Positions 51,317 to 60,103 of a stretch of DNA of 64,000 nucleotides are shown piece by piece (position 1 is the first letter of the stretch; every line of letters starts with the position of its first letter). The DNA is from CAYUVH01 sp964448135 (GTDB lineage Bacteria; Verrucomicrobiota; Verrucomicrobiia; Limisphaerales; UBA8199), in the NCBI GenBank assembly GCA_964448135.1, contig CAYUVH010000019.1:1-64000 (forward strand). Direction: 5' to 3'. The position numbers and the translations under genes are program-made. A model generated the notes under the pieces. The model saw only the letters and a list, made by a program, of their open reading frames with translations. It was not told the origin of the DNA and did not search any database.

Positions 51317-52519
51317 TCAGCGCACCAGCTCGTAAGCAAATCCCTTGAGGTATTCCGTTTCGGGGATCATCGGGATGATCGGATGATCCGGTCCCTGGGA
51401 ATACAAGGCAACCCGCCGCAGGATCTTCCGGGCATCATAGGCGGCGGAAAGGACGGTGTCCTCAAACAAGCCTGCCGAGACGTGATGCGAACAGCAGAAA
51501 GTCGCGAGCGTGCCGCCGGGCTTCAGGAGCTTTAGCGCGCGGAGATGGATTTCCTTGTAGCCGCGCAAGGCATCGGGAACGGTCGCGCGGCTGCGAGTGA
51601 AGGAGGGCGGATCGAGGATGATCAGATCGAATTTGGGCACGGGCCGCTCGTGCGGACCGGTCTTGGTCTGGGCTTTGAGCCAGTCGAATACATTGGCGGC
51701 CTCGAAGGAACAACGATCGGCCAGGGAATTGGCTTCGGCGTTGCGCTGTGAAGCGGCGATGGCCTCCTCGCTTTGGTCAATCAAATGAACGTGCTTCGCG
51801 CCCGCGCGAGCGGCGTGAAGGCCAAAGCCACCGGCGAAGCTGAAGGCGTCAAGGACCTGCGCGCCGGCTGCGAACTGGGAGACGAGCTGGTAGTTTGCCT
51901 GCTGGTCCAAATACATCCCGGTTTTGTGTCCCGTCATCAGGTCGGCCTGGAATTTGATGCCGTTGAGATTCACCGTGACCGGGCCGCCGACTTCTCCCGA
52001 AACCGGACCGTTGGCTTCTTCGAGCCCTTCGAACTTGCGGGAGGCAACGTCGCTGCGTTCGACGATGGCGCGCGGCGACATGATTTCCTGGAGGGCGGCG
52101 ACGATCAGGTGCTTGCGCTTTTCCATGCCGAGCGCGGAGATCTGAATGGCGAGCACGTCTTCGTATTTATCCACCACGAGACCGCTGAGGAAATCGCTCT
52201 CGGCGTTCACGAGCCGGTAGGAAGTGGCGTTGGGCAGATGCTTTTTGCGGACGGCAAGCGCGGCGCGGATTCGTTCCGCGAAAAACGCGCCATTCGTTTC
52301 GATGCGCTCCGGGTCCAGCACACGGACATTGATCTTGGAGCGCGAGTTGTAAAAGCCGACGCCGATCAGGCGCTGGCGGTGGTCCTTGACCTGGACCAGA
52401 TCGCCGTCCGCGGCTGGCTGGGTCAGGCGAATGATGGAGCCGTGGTAAATCCAGGGATGGCCCGCGACGACGCGATCGGCTTCGCCGGGCTTCAGGATGA
52501 CAGTAGAGAGAGATTGCAT
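51317..52519 (-). CDS. rlmI: Class I rRNA large-subunit methyltransferase, RlmI-like
   Basis: A 400-residue enzyme with an N-terminal PUA domain (ILKPGEADRVVAGHPWIYHG), a central EEHEE domain and a C-terminal SAM-binding Rossmann fold (VLDAFSFAGGFGLHAARAGA, IDQSEEA). The catalytic motif region is LIILDPPSFTRS, and the second Cys is in LATFCCSHH. These are features of RlmI, which methylates C1962 of 23S rRNA. It starts just 10 bp downstream of the preceding minus-strand gene's stop. Confidence 0.9.
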   Translation of the reverse strand: MQSLSTVILKPGEADRVVAGHPWIYHGSIIRLTQPAADGDLVQVKDHRQRLIGVGFYNSRSKINVRVLDPERIETNGAFFAERIRAALAVRKKHLPNATSYRLVNAESDFLSGLVVDKYEDVLAIQISALGMEKRKHLIVAALQEIMSPRAIVERSDVASRKFEGLEEANGPVSGEVGGPVTVNLNGIKFQADLMTGHKTGMYLDQQANYQLVSQFAAGAQVLDAFSFAGGFGLHAARAGAKHVHLIDQSEEAIAASQRNAEANSLADRCSFEAANVFDWLKAQTKTGPHERPVPKFDLIILDPPSFTRSRATVPDALRGYKEIHLRALKLLKPGGTLATFCCSHHVSAGLFEDTVLSAAYDARKILRRVALYSQGPDHPIIPMIPETEYLKGFAYELVR

Positions 52520-52528
52520 GTAAAAATG

Positions 52529-53887
52529 TTAATCCCCGGCCTTCGGAGGTGCCTCGGCGACCGAGCAGGGCGCAAAGATGGCGTCGGTCATGCCGTGGAT
52601 GATTTTTTTGTCGGCGGGGCAAATGGTTGCGAGGACGCCACCCAGGTTGGCGCGGGCGGCCTCGGCGTCCCCCGTCACGAAATAGTAAGGACAGAGGCGG
52701 ACACGGCCCTGCATTTCCACGGCGCGGTCATTATCGAAGTCGAACCAATGGGCGGCGACGAGGCCGGGTTTGTGGTAGCGCTGGAGAACAAAAGGGGACT
52801 GGTCGAAACTGGCGATCGCCTTGTCCACGGCGGCGGACCAATCGGCGTGCGAGAGGTCGCTGCCGAGATAGACTCCGCGCGCGCCCCAGGCTTGCGGGGA
52901 AAAGCCGGAGACTTTCAGGATCAACTCGCGCTCTTTCTGCGAGAGGGCCTTGAGTTGGAGCCAATCGGTGAGATTCAGCTCCGGCAATGCGGCATGGGCC
53001 GGGAGTGGCGTGGGATCCACGAGCCACGTGTAGGGCGTGAGGCGCTTCAGGCGATCGAAGAAGCCGCCGCCGAGTTCCTGCCGCCAGAAATCGGCGAGAT
53101 GCCGGTTCCAGAGCAGGGCGAAGAGCATCTTCTCCTCGAACATCGGTTTGGGCGGCGGTGTCAGCCGGATTCGGCCCTCATCGGCGAGTTTCAGAATGGT
53201 CGCGGAATTGGGGACGTTGGCCAGATCAAACAACTCGAAGAAACGATAGACGGCATCGCCATCGGCGAAGCCGGTAAAGTCGGCATTCTGGACTTTGAAT
53301 CGCTCCGCACCCATCTGCTTCGCGAGCCAGGTCATTTCCGGCCGGTAAGTGTCTGCTTCGGCGGAAACGATGATGTGCGCATTCGCGGCTGATCCAAAAA
53401 TGCCGGCGAAACCTTGCGTCATGCCGTTCGCGCCACCGATCACTGAGTGGCCCAGCCCCGCGTAAGTCTGGTTCAGCCACGCCGTGAGGCCGATGCCGCC
53501 GGGAACGGAATCGAGTTCGGTGACACTGAATCCGTCGTGCGTGATAAGCAGATCCGGGCGGATGACGCGGGGGACGTCGTTCTTGAAGGTGTTCGAACGC
53601 TGGAGCGCGATGAGTTCGGCGGGCTTGCCCTGGTCCAGCCAGCGGGCGATCCACTCCGGCATTTTGCCGGTGACGCTCTTGCGATAGAGCAGGTTGATCG
53701 CGCGATAGAATTGCAGCAGGACCCGGCCGAGCGAATCCAGCTCGGCAGCCAGTTTGGGCTCGAGCGGGAACGGAGCGGGGGAGGTGCGCCAGGTGTGGCC
53801 GGCAAAAAGTCCTTCCGCCGGCTGCGCGTCGCGCACCGCAGCGGCGTAGCTCTTTTCGGGCGAAGTTATGGATTCGGTTGGCTGCAC
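52529..53887 (-). CDS. Conserved protein, possibly circularly permuted ATP-grasp-like
   Basis: A 452-residue soluble protein. Patterns seen are VIRPDLLITHDGFSVTELDS, PGGIGLTAWLNQTYA, a segment before residue 370 with WGARGVYLGSD, and FVLQRYHKPGL, which recall ATP-binding and metal-binding elements of glutathionylspermidine-synthase-type or circularly permuted ATP-grasp proteins. I regard that as a weak structural hint. It lies between the RlmI-like and proA genes on the same strand, 9 bp from each, so co-transcription is likely. Confidence 0.65.
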   Translation of the reverse strand: MQPTESITSPEKSYAAAVRDAQPAEGLFAGHTWRTSPAPFPLEPKLAAELDSLGRVLLQFYRAINLLYRKSVTGKMPEWIARWLDQGKPAELIALQRSNTFKNDVPRVIRPDLLITHDGFSVTELDSVPGGIGLTAWLNQTYAGLGHSVIGGANGMTQGFAGIFGSAANAHIIVSAEADTYRPEMTWLAKQMGAERFKVQNADFTGFADGDAVYRFFELFDLANVPNSATILKLADEGRIRLTPPPKPMFEEKMLFALLWNRHLADFWRQELGGGFFDRLKRLTPYTWLVDPTPLPAHAALPELNLTDWLQLKALSQKERELILKVSGFSPQAWGARGVYLGSDLSHADWSAAVDKAIASFDQSPFVLQRYHKPGLVAAHWFDFDNDRAVEMQGRVRLCPYYFVTGDAEAARANLGGVLATICPADKKIIHGMTDAIFAPCSVAEAPPKAGD

Positions 53888-53896
53888 GGTATCCGG

Positions 53897-55183
53897 CTAA
53901 CCGCGAAGCTGCCCGTTGCCGGTGCCAATCCACTTGTAGCTGGTGAGTTCGGGCAGACCCATGGGGCCGCGGGCGCCGATTTTGTCGGTGCTGATCCCGA
54001 TTTCCGCGCCCATCCCGAATTCGCCGCCGTCAGTGAAGCGCGTGGAAGCGTTCCAATACACCGCGGCCGAGTCCACCTCGTGCAGGAATTTCTTCGCGTG
54101 CGATTCGTTGCGGGTGACGATGGCATCCGAGTGGGCGGAGCCATAGTGATTGATGTGGTCAATTGCCTGCTGCACGCCGTCCACCACGCGGACATTGAGA
54201 ATGAGGTCGCTGTATTCGGTAAACCAATCCTGATCGGTCGCGAGGCGGACCTCCGATTTCAACGGCGCTGATTGCGCTTTGAAAATGGATTCCGTTTCGG
54301 GGTCCACGCGCAATTGCACGTGCTTGTCGGCGAGCCTGCCGCCGACCGCCGGTAAAAAGGTCTTCGCGACGTGGCGGTCCACCAGCAACGTTTCCATGGA
54401 GTTACAGACGGCCGGGCGCTGCACCTTCGCATTCATGGCGATCTCCTCGGCCATTTTCAAATCGGCTTCGGCGTCGACAAAAACGTGGCAAACGCCTTTG
54501 TAATGTTTGATCACGGGAACCTTGGATACTTCAGCCACGGCGCGGATGAGGCCTTCGCCGCCGCGCGGCATGCAGAGGTCCACGTATTGGGTGAGGGAGA
54601 GCAATTCCTTGATCGCTTCGCGGTCGGGGACGGGTACCACCTGGATCGCGAACTCGGGGAACGCGGGCAGCTTGGCTCGCGCGGCTTCGATCATGACTTG
54701 GGCGATGGCAAGGTTTGAATTGAGCGCTTCCTTGCCGCCTCGCAGGATGGTGGCGTTTCCTGATTTGAAGCAGAGGGCGGCGGCGTCGGCGGTGACATTC
54801 GGGCGCGATTCATAAATGATCACGACCACGCCGATGGGCGTTGAAATCTTTTGCAGCTTGAGGCCATTGGGCCGGATGCGCTCATCGAGAAGGACACCGA
54901 CCGGGTCGGGCAGGGCGGCCACTTCGCGCAATCCCGTGGCCATTCCGCTGATGCGCTTCGGGTCGAGCTTGAGACGGTCGAGCATGGCCGCGGACAGGCC
55001 CATCTTTTTGCCGGTCTCCATGTCGAGGGCGTTGGCTTCCTGGAGCCGGGTGGTGGCGGCTTCGAGGGCGTCGGCCATGGCCAGCAGGCAGGCATTTTTG
55101 TCCGCCGTGGCCAGCGTCGCGAGCTGGCGGGAAGCGGCTTTCGCCTTCCGTGCCAACCCGGTCATTGCCTCATTTAAATTCAC
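53897..55183 (-). CDS. proA: Glutamate-5-semialdehyde dehydrogenase
   Basis: A 428-residue aldehyde-dehydrogenase-superfamily enzyme reducing gamma-glutamyl phosphate to the semialdehyde in proline biosynthesis. Motifs: RPNVTADAAALCFKSGNATI, the catalytic Cys in NAKVQRPAVCNSMETLLV, and TDGGEFGMGAEIGIST. The GTG start at 55183 gives MNLNEAMTGLARKAKAASRQ, the usual ProA opening. The open frame extends 57 codons further upstream, but there it translates a repeat array. No proB is adjacent. Confidence 0.94.
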   Translation of the reverse strand: MNLNEAMTGLARKAKAASRQLATLATADKNACLLAMADALEAATTRLQEANALDMETGKKMGLSAAMLDRLKLDPKRISGMATGLREVAALPDPVGVLLDERIRPNGLKLQKISTPIGVVVIIYESRPNVTADAAALCFKSGNATILRGGKEALNSNLAIAQVMIEAARAKLPAFPEFAIQVVPVPDREAIKELLSLTQYVDLCMPRGGEGLIRAVAEVSKVPVIKHYKGVCHVFVDAEADLKMAEEIAMNAKVQRPAVCNSMETLLVDRHVAKTFLPAVGGRLADKHVQLRVDPETESIFKAQSAPLKSEVRLATDQDWFTEYSDLILNVRVVDGVQQAIDHINHYGSAHSDAIVTRNESHAKKFLHEVDSAAVYWNASTRFTDGGEFGMGAEIGISTDKIGARGPMGLPELTSYKWIGTGNGQLRG

Positions 55184-55257
55184 CGTGGGAAGGTAAGCGA
55201 AAATGGGGTGGGCGGAAAGTTGGATTTTGGGTGGTCCCGGGCAGGCACCACCGGAAA

Positions 55258-55355
55258 ACCCGGTAACACGGTAACAAACCGCATAAACATTGGCTAAAAG
55301 TGGGGTCAACCCGGTAACAAACCCGGTAACAACCTGGTAACCGCCCGGTAACAAC
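55258..55355. repeat. CGGTAACA motif array upstream of proA
   Basis: Five exact copies of CGGTAACA (55261, 55269, 55312, 55324, 55346) and one variant TGGTAACC (55335) lie within 98 bp, with ACC/CCG spacers. They are in the gap between the EF-hand gene and proA (55184-55416). They could be an eroded minisatellite or multiple regulator sites; I see no recognised promoter. Confidence 0.65.
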
Positions 55356-55416
55356 CAAAGCGCCTGCCCGGCCGATGGCGGCGGGGCAGGCGTAAGCGGA
55401 GGCGGCTAAAGCCGGG

Positions 55417-57651
55417 CTATTTGGGCGCGTCGGCTGGTTTGGCGGGGGGCGCGACGGTTACGGTGCTTTCGGGAGCCTCGACTTTTACGGTCCTGGCGCG
55501 CGGTTCGGCGCCCATGCGGCCGTTGGTCCACTCGTAAATGTAGCCCAACTTGCTCAGGGCCGAGTAGATGAGGCAGAGCACGATGACAAAGATGATGACC
55601 TTCGGCCACGGGCTCTTCTTTTCGGCGTAGGGGTCAAACGTATCCCGCTGAGAACCAGGCGGGAGTTTGGCGATGTCCGTCAGGCTGGTGCCGAACGGCA
55701 CATTGATCCGCGCTCGCGCGTTGACCGCCCAGCCATTGGCATCCAGCACCGGACCGAGGTTGCGTTTGCGGAGTTTGAGATAGGCCAGGAACATTGACGG
55801 CAGCGAGATAACGAGAATAAGGCCGACGAACCCCAGGATGAGCTGAAAGATCGTGATGTTTTTCAGCAGGCCCATCGCATAGGCCAGGCCCGTGCCCAAG
55901 CTGCCGAAGGCCACGCCCATTGCGGCGACCATGCCCACGTCCACCTTTGGCTTCTCCGGAGTCTTGGCGGCGGTCTGCTCCGCCTTCGCGGTCGCTTCGG
56001 CGGCTTTTTGCAGGCGGTCAGTCGCGGCGCTGTCCGCGGCGGCGGCTCGCTTGGCGGCCTGCTCTTCCAGGAAACGCGCAAACTTTTTGTACGGGAGCCA
56101 GAAGGCCTGGCGGATGCTGATCGGGTTGGAAACGATCTTGGTGATGGTGGCATCCCAGTCCCGGCCTTTGCGATCGTAGAAAATGCCGTTGCGGCCGACC
56201 ATGAGATTGTCGTCATCGCCCTGGGAGAACATGGCGGCGATGGTGAATTTTTCGTTCGTGCCTTTGCGCGTGCAATCGCAATAGGCGAGGTAGGCGCCGG
56301 CCAGCCCGGCCATCACGGCGTGTTTGGCCGGATCTTCCACCGTAAGCACCAGGTCGCAACTGCGCTGGTCCAGATACAGAGTGCCCGCCTGGAAAATCGC
56401 CGGCTCACCGCGATCGTAGAAATCCTTGAAGCTGACGAAGTTGATGCAGAGCAGGTGCAAATCGCGCACGTAACGGACGAGCTTCTCGACGGCGGCGATG
56501 GAATTTGCGTTGCCTTCCTCGGCCTTGTCTTTGGCGATCATGGCGGCGAGTTCATCTTTGGCTTTGCCGCCGAGAATTTCCCGCACGCGGGCGAGCCCGA
56601 GTTTCTCAACGGTCACGCCGGCTTTGGCCTGGTGCCAGGTTTCGAATGCCGCAAATTTGCCGAGGAGCGCCGCCCAATCACTTTCTGTGAGCGCGGCTTT
56701 TTCGCCGAGCAATGGTTTGACGGCTGCATCGGTGAATTGAGCCATGGCCGTGGACCAGGCAGGGTTGAGGCCATCGCGCAAGGGCAGGGGTTTGTTCGCC
56801 TCGACACGAGCCAGCGGCAGGCCGGCAATTTCGGCGCAGCTCGTATGCAGATCCTTCGCGCCCATGGCGAGGAATTCCTTTTCCTCGCGATTCAGCGCAC
56901 CCACCGCCCGCGGGTCAAACGCCGCCAGCCGGCACCGCGCAAAATAGTCATCGACCTTGCCCTTGACGGCGCGGACCGCCGCGGCGGCGGCCACGGTCGC
57001 ATCACCCAAAGGCATGGTTATTTTATTGCCTTCCGCCTGTTTCCACCAATCCGAATGCGCTGTCGCATCCGCGAAAAACTGGTCCACCTTCGCCTGGGAA
57101 ATGCCCGGCTTGCCGCTGCGATCGGTTTCGGTGCCGAAACAGGCGGCGATATCCTTGATCACGCTCTTCATCGCGGCGTCCGACGCGGAGTCTTCCACGA
57201 TGATGCCGTCGCCGTTGAACGCGGTTGCGGCAAAAATCTTCACCGTGTCGAGCGTGTCTTCCACGCTGATGGCCAGGGCGTCAGCTTTGCCGAGGTTGGC
57301 GAGAATCTGCCTGGCGGAGGCCTGGATCTGGGCGCCTTCCGCAACATCGGTGCTGATGGCGTCCAGCGGCAAAGGGGAGGGCGCCTTGACCAGCGTGTCG
57401 GGAGTTTTCAACAGGCCACCCGCCCATTTGACGGCCGCAATTAATTCCGATGCCCGCACGCGGCCGTCCTTGTCGGTATCGATCAAGGCAAGGGTGCGTT
57501 GGTCGAAGTGCAGTCCGGCGGTGGGACAAGCCAGGGCCACCCAAAGCTTTTTGTCGAGCTCGTCCAAGGCCATCAAATCCGCACCCGTTTCGAGCTTAAC
57601 CTGGTCAAAACCTCCAGCGCGAAAGAAGCTCCAACGATGATTCGAGTTCAT
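55417..57651 (-). CDS. Large EF-hand membrane protein of unknown function
   Basis: A 744-residue protein. Near the N terminus a canonical EF-hand loop reads IDTDKDGRVRASEL. The middle is a long soluble region with segments such as VGALNREEKEFLAMGAKDLH and DQRSCDLVLTVEDPAKHAVM. An Ala/Lys/Glu-rich coiled coil (about residues 540-580) precedes three membrane helices (GMVAAMGVAFGSLGTGLAYA; FQLILGFVGLILVISLPSM; KVIIFVIVLCLIYSALSKLG). The end is Pro/Ala-rich. No signal peptide is seen, so most of the protein is probably cytoplasmic. Function not assigned; Ca2+ sensing is suggested by the EF-hand. Confidence 0.75.
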   Translation of the reverse strand: MNSNHRWSFFRAGGFDQVKLETGADLMALDELDKKLWVALACPTAGLHFDQRTLALIDTDKDGRVRASELIAAVKWAGGLLKTPDTLVKAPSPLPLDAISTDVAEGAQIQASARQILANLGKADALAISVEDTLDTVKIFAATAFNGDGIIVEDSASDAAMKSVIKDIAACFGTETDRSGKPGISQAKVDQFFADATAHSDWWKQAEGNKITMPLGDATVAAAAAVRAVKGKVDDYFARCRLAAFDPRAVGALNREEKEFLAMGAKDLHTSCAEIAGLPLARVEANKPLPLRDGLNPAWSTAMAQFTDAAVKPLLGEKAALTESDWAALLGKFAAFETWHQAKAGVTVEKLGLARVREILGGKAKDELAAMIAKDKAEEGNANSIAAVEKLVRYVRDLHLLCINFVSFKDFYDRGEPAIFQAGTLYLDQRSCDLVLTVEDPAKHAVMAGLAGAYLAYCDCTRKGTNEKFTIAAMFSQGDDDNLMVGRNGIFYDRKGRDWDATITKIVSNPISIRQAFWLPYKKFARFLEEQAAKRAAAADSAATDRLQKAAEATAKAEQTAAKTPEKPKVDVGMVAAMGVAFGSLGTGLAYAMGLLKNITIFQLILGFVGLILVISLPSMFLAYLKLRKRNLGPVLDANGWAVNARARINVPFGTSLTDIAKLPPGSQRDTFDPYAEKKSPWPKVIIFVIVLCLIYSALSKLGYIYEWTNGRMGAEPRARTVKVEAPESTVTVAPPAKPADAPK

Positions 57652-57787
57652 AAATCAGGATCCAGTGGTGAGTGGTTGAATTTCCGCCCCAAGGGTACGA
57701 AAGGCATTTTGCAATGCAACAAAATTGAAAATCCGGATTTTAACTTTTGCTTGTCTTTTGCACGAGGAAGACCAAGGTTTCCCTACC

Positions 57788-57931
57788 ATGAAAATCAATA
57801 TTGCACTCCTTCTCCTGTTGGGACTTATGGCCGGGGCGTTTGTGACCGGATGCAAGGACTCCAGCAGCCCGCCTCCCGCGCCTGGTCCCGCCCCCACCAA
57901 CACGCCGCCGCCCGCCGCGCCGTCGAAGTAG
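57788..57931 (+). CDS. Very small proline-rich lipoprotein
   Basis: A 47-residue lipoprotein: signal MKINIALLLLLGLMAGAFVT with lipid-attached Cys22 (FVTGC), then only a Pro/Ala/Thr-rich tail (SSSPPPAPGPAPTNTPPPAA). It resembles the small entericidin-like or VVP-type lipoproteins common in Gram-negatives. A terminator follows at 58026. The ATG at 57725 would add residues that are not part of a signal peptide. Confidence 0.65.
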   Translation: MKINIALLLLLGLMAGAFVTGCKDSSSPPPAPGPAPTNTPPPAAPSK

Positions 57932-58025
57932 TTTCCCCCGCCCGATCGCTCTGGCGATTGCGCTCACCGCGGTTTAAAGCGGGGCAGGCATCTCGGGCGC
58001 CTCCCGCGCCCGGCCGTTCTTTCTC

Positions 58026-58062
58026 CGGTCTTCAGCGTCAAAAGCGCTGAAAGACCGTTTTT
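58026..58062 (+). terminator. Rho-independent terminator
   Basis: CGGTCTTCAGCG (58026-58037), loop TCAAAAG, then CGCTGAAAGACCG and TTTTTG. The stem has a one-base offset. Confidence 0.8.
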
Positions 58063-58067
58063 GTTGT

Positions 58068-58095
58068 TTGGATTGGAGCAACTTTTGCTTAAATT
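58068..58095 (+). promoter_or_regulatory. Candidate promoter of the gsp operon
   Basis: TTGGAT (58068-58073), 16-bp spacer, TAAATT (58090-58095), placing transcription about 27 bases before the gspF start. It lies directly after the terminator of the previous gene. Confidence 0.35.
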
Positions 58096-58128
58096 CGGGG
58101 TTTAAGGGCAGTAGGTTACGTTAGCTGT

Positions 58129-59415
58129 ATGCCGCAATTTTCATACAAGGCCCGCCGCCGAAGCGGTGAAGTCGTGGAATCCGTGCTCGAAGCTGCCGAC
58201 CGTTCGGCCGCCCTGCTCCAAATCGAGCGACTCGGGCTGTTTCCCGTGGCGGTGGATGCCGCCCGGGGCGGAGCCGCCGCCCTAGCCGCCAGTCAGAGTC
58301 AGGGCGGTGTGGTGGTGCGCACCAACTGGAAGGCGATGCTGCCGCCCACCCTCCAGGCCTTCCTCGCCAAAAAGCGCAAACCCAAGCTCCAGGAACTGGC
58401 CACCTTCACCCAGCAGATGGCCAACCTGCTGAAGTCCGGCATGCCGCTCACGGTGGCCTTGAACAGCATGACCCACCTGGAGTCCAAAGGCATCTCCGCG
58501 GACGTCAGCAAGGAGTTGCGCCAGGACGTGATGGAAGGGCGCAGCCTTTCGGACGCGATGGCCAAGCAGCCGCGCATTTTCTCGGATTTGTATGTGAACA
58601 TGGTCAAGGCCGGCGAATCCAGCGGGGCGCTGGTCGAGGTGCTGCGGCGCATGGCGGACCATTTCGAACGCTTCGCCCAGGTCCAGTCGAAATTGTCTTC
58701 GGCGCTGGTTTATCCCGCCTTCGTGGCGGTGGTGGGCATCGGCATCATGTTCTTTTTCATGACCTACATGCTGCCGAAGTTCATGACCATCTTTCAGGGC
58801 ATGAACGTCGAGCTCCCGATGATGACGCAGATCCTCATCGGCATCAGCCATGTGTTTGCGGCTTATTGGTGGCTGATGTTGATGATCGTCATCGCGGCCG
58901 TGATTTTCTTCAAACGATTCCAGGGAACCGAGCACGGCCAGCGGCGCATTGACCAATGGCGCATGAGCGCGCCCGTCTTTGGCAAAGTGGTGAAGTTGAA
59001 TTTGTTCGGTCAATTCGCCCGCACGCTGGCGACGTTGCTGGAGAACGGCGTGCCCGTGCTGACCGCGCTCAAGATCACCGAGCAGATCATTCCCAACGTC
59101 ATCGTCAAGGAAGCCATCGCCAAGACGCGCGAGGAAGTCACCGACGGCAAGACCATCGCGCAACCGCTCGCGCGCAGCAAAGTTTTCCCGCAGCTGATGG
59201 TGGACCTCGTCAAAATCGGCGAGGACACCGGCGACGTGCCCGGCGCGCTGGCGAACGTGGCGGATACCTACGAGAACGAACTCTCGATTGCGTTGCGCGT
59301 CATGACGAACATGATCGAGCCGGTCCTCATCGTCGTGATGGCGTTGGGCGTGGGCTTCCTGCTGCTGAGCGTGCTCTCGGCCATGTTCGCGTTAACCTCC
59401 AACATTGCCCGGTAA
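58129..59415 (+). CDS. gspF: Type II secretion/type IV pilus inner-membrane platform protein
   Basis: A 428-residue platform protein that anchors the pseudopilus assembly ATPase. The two cytoplasmic GspF domains are visible (KLQELATFTQQMANLLKSGM ... GESSGALVEVLRRMADHFE and FGQFARTLATLLENGVPVLT ... GEDTGDVPGALANVADTYE), with membrane helices at about residues 200-225, 245-265 and 395-420. The start MPQFSYKARRRSG is typical. It heads a run of pseudopilin genes, so the operon encodes part of a type II secretion-like system. Confidence 0.93.
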   Translation: MPQFSYKARRRSGEVVESVLEAADRSAALLQIERLGLFPVAVDAARGGAAALAASQSQGGVVVRTNWKAMLPPTLQAFLAKKRKPKLQELATFTQQMANLLKSGMPLTVALNSMTHLESKGISADVSKELRQDVMEGRSLSDAMAKQPRIFSDLYVNMVKAGESSGALVEVLRRMADHFERFAQVQSKLSSALVYPAFVAVVGIGIMFFFMTYMLPKFMTIFQGMNVELPMMTQILIGISHVFAAYWWLMLMIVIAAVIFFKRFQGTEHGQRRIDQWRMSAPVFGKVVKLNLFGQFARTLATLLENGVPVLTALKITEQIIPNVIVKEAIAKTREEVTDGKTIAQPLARSKVFPQLMVDLVKIGEDTGDVPGALANVADTYENELSIALRVMTNMIEPVLIVVMALGVGFLLLSVLSAMFALTSNIAR

Positions 59416-60098
59416 TGAATGGGTCCGCGGTCAACCACGCCCCGCAAATGGAGCGCGGCTGTGTCCAGCCGAAACGGAAGGAATTGGAAAAGTCTGCGAC
59501 ACATGATTGCCCGGCGGGCAATGCATTTCTGTGCGCTGCGGCTGAGGACAGCCGCGCTCCAAGGGAACGAAATAGGTTCGCGATTATTTCCAAAGCGAGC
59601 CGAGCCTTCACCTTGATCGAAATCATGATCGTCGTGGCGATCATGGGTATTGTGCTGACGATGGGCGTGCCGATTGTTTACCGCATGTGGCACAAGGAAG
59701 CGATGATCTCGGCCGTGCGGGATTTGCAGGCCATCTGCAGCAACGCGCGCGCGAATGCCATCCTGCGGGGCGCGATGACCGAACTGATTTTTCACCCGAA
59801 GGAAAGGCGCGTGGAGCTTTCCGGCGCTCCCGCGGCGAACAGTGACGCGGGCGCGGTGGCGGCACCCTCGGGCGGCGCCTCCGTGCAACTGGCCGATAGC
59901 GTTCAGTTCGAAATGCTGGACGTCAACCTCTCGGAGTACAAGGACGAGGACACGGCCCGGGTGCGTTTCTATCCGAATGGCACCTGCGACGAAATGACCG
60001 TCATCCTGGTGGATGACAAGAATCAGCGGCGCGAGATCACCCTGGAGGTGACGACGGCGTTGGTGAACGTCGTGTCGGAAGTCTCCAAGTTTCGATAA
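59415..60098 (+). CDS. GspH-like minor pseudopilin with unusually long leader
   Basis: A 227-residue protein. Its class III signal, RAFTLIEIMIVVAIMGIVLT, lies only after a leader of about 58 residues if the ATG at 59415 (overlapping the gspF stop as TAATG) is used. That leader translates an inverted-repeat element (59450-59560). No closer ATG, GTG or TTG exists in frame, so either an ATT start near 59580 or the long leader is real. The mature domain shows helix AVRDLQAICSNARANAILRG and beta strands typical of GspH/FimT proteins. Confidence 0.75.
   Translation: MNGSAVNHAPQMERGCVQPKRKELEKSATHDCPAGNAFLCAAAEDSRAPRERNRFAIISKASRAFTLIEIMIVVAIMGIVLTMGVPIVYRMWHKEAMISAVRDLQAICSNARANAILRGAMTELIFHPKERRVELSGAPAANSDAGAVAAPSGGASVQLADSVQFEMLDVNLSEYKDEDTARVRFYPNGTCDEMTVILVDDKNQRREITLEVTTALVNVVSEVSKFR
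59450..59560. repeat. Inverted-repeat element inside the start of the GspH-like gene
   Basis: GGAGCGCGGCTGT (59450-59462) and ACAGCCGCGCTCC (59548-59560) are perfect inverse complements, with further imperfect pairing inward (CCAGCCG/CGGCTGAGG). It belongs to the same style of element as those at 20773 and 24678. Confidence 0.7.
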
Positions 60099-60103
60099 AG
60101 CGA

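Noticed and set aside
51773..53392. Plus-strand open frame of 539 codons
   Set aside because: Antisense to the RlmI-like and neighbouring genes, spanning both; a shadow frame.
55184..55354. N-terminal extension of ProA
   Set aside because: It translates the CGGTAACA array and adds 57 residues unlike any ProA; the GTG at 55183 gives the usual start.
55258..55355. DnaA boxes or replication origin
   Set aside because: CGGTAACA does not match the DnaA box consensus and no DnaA or A+T-rich unwinding element is adjacent.
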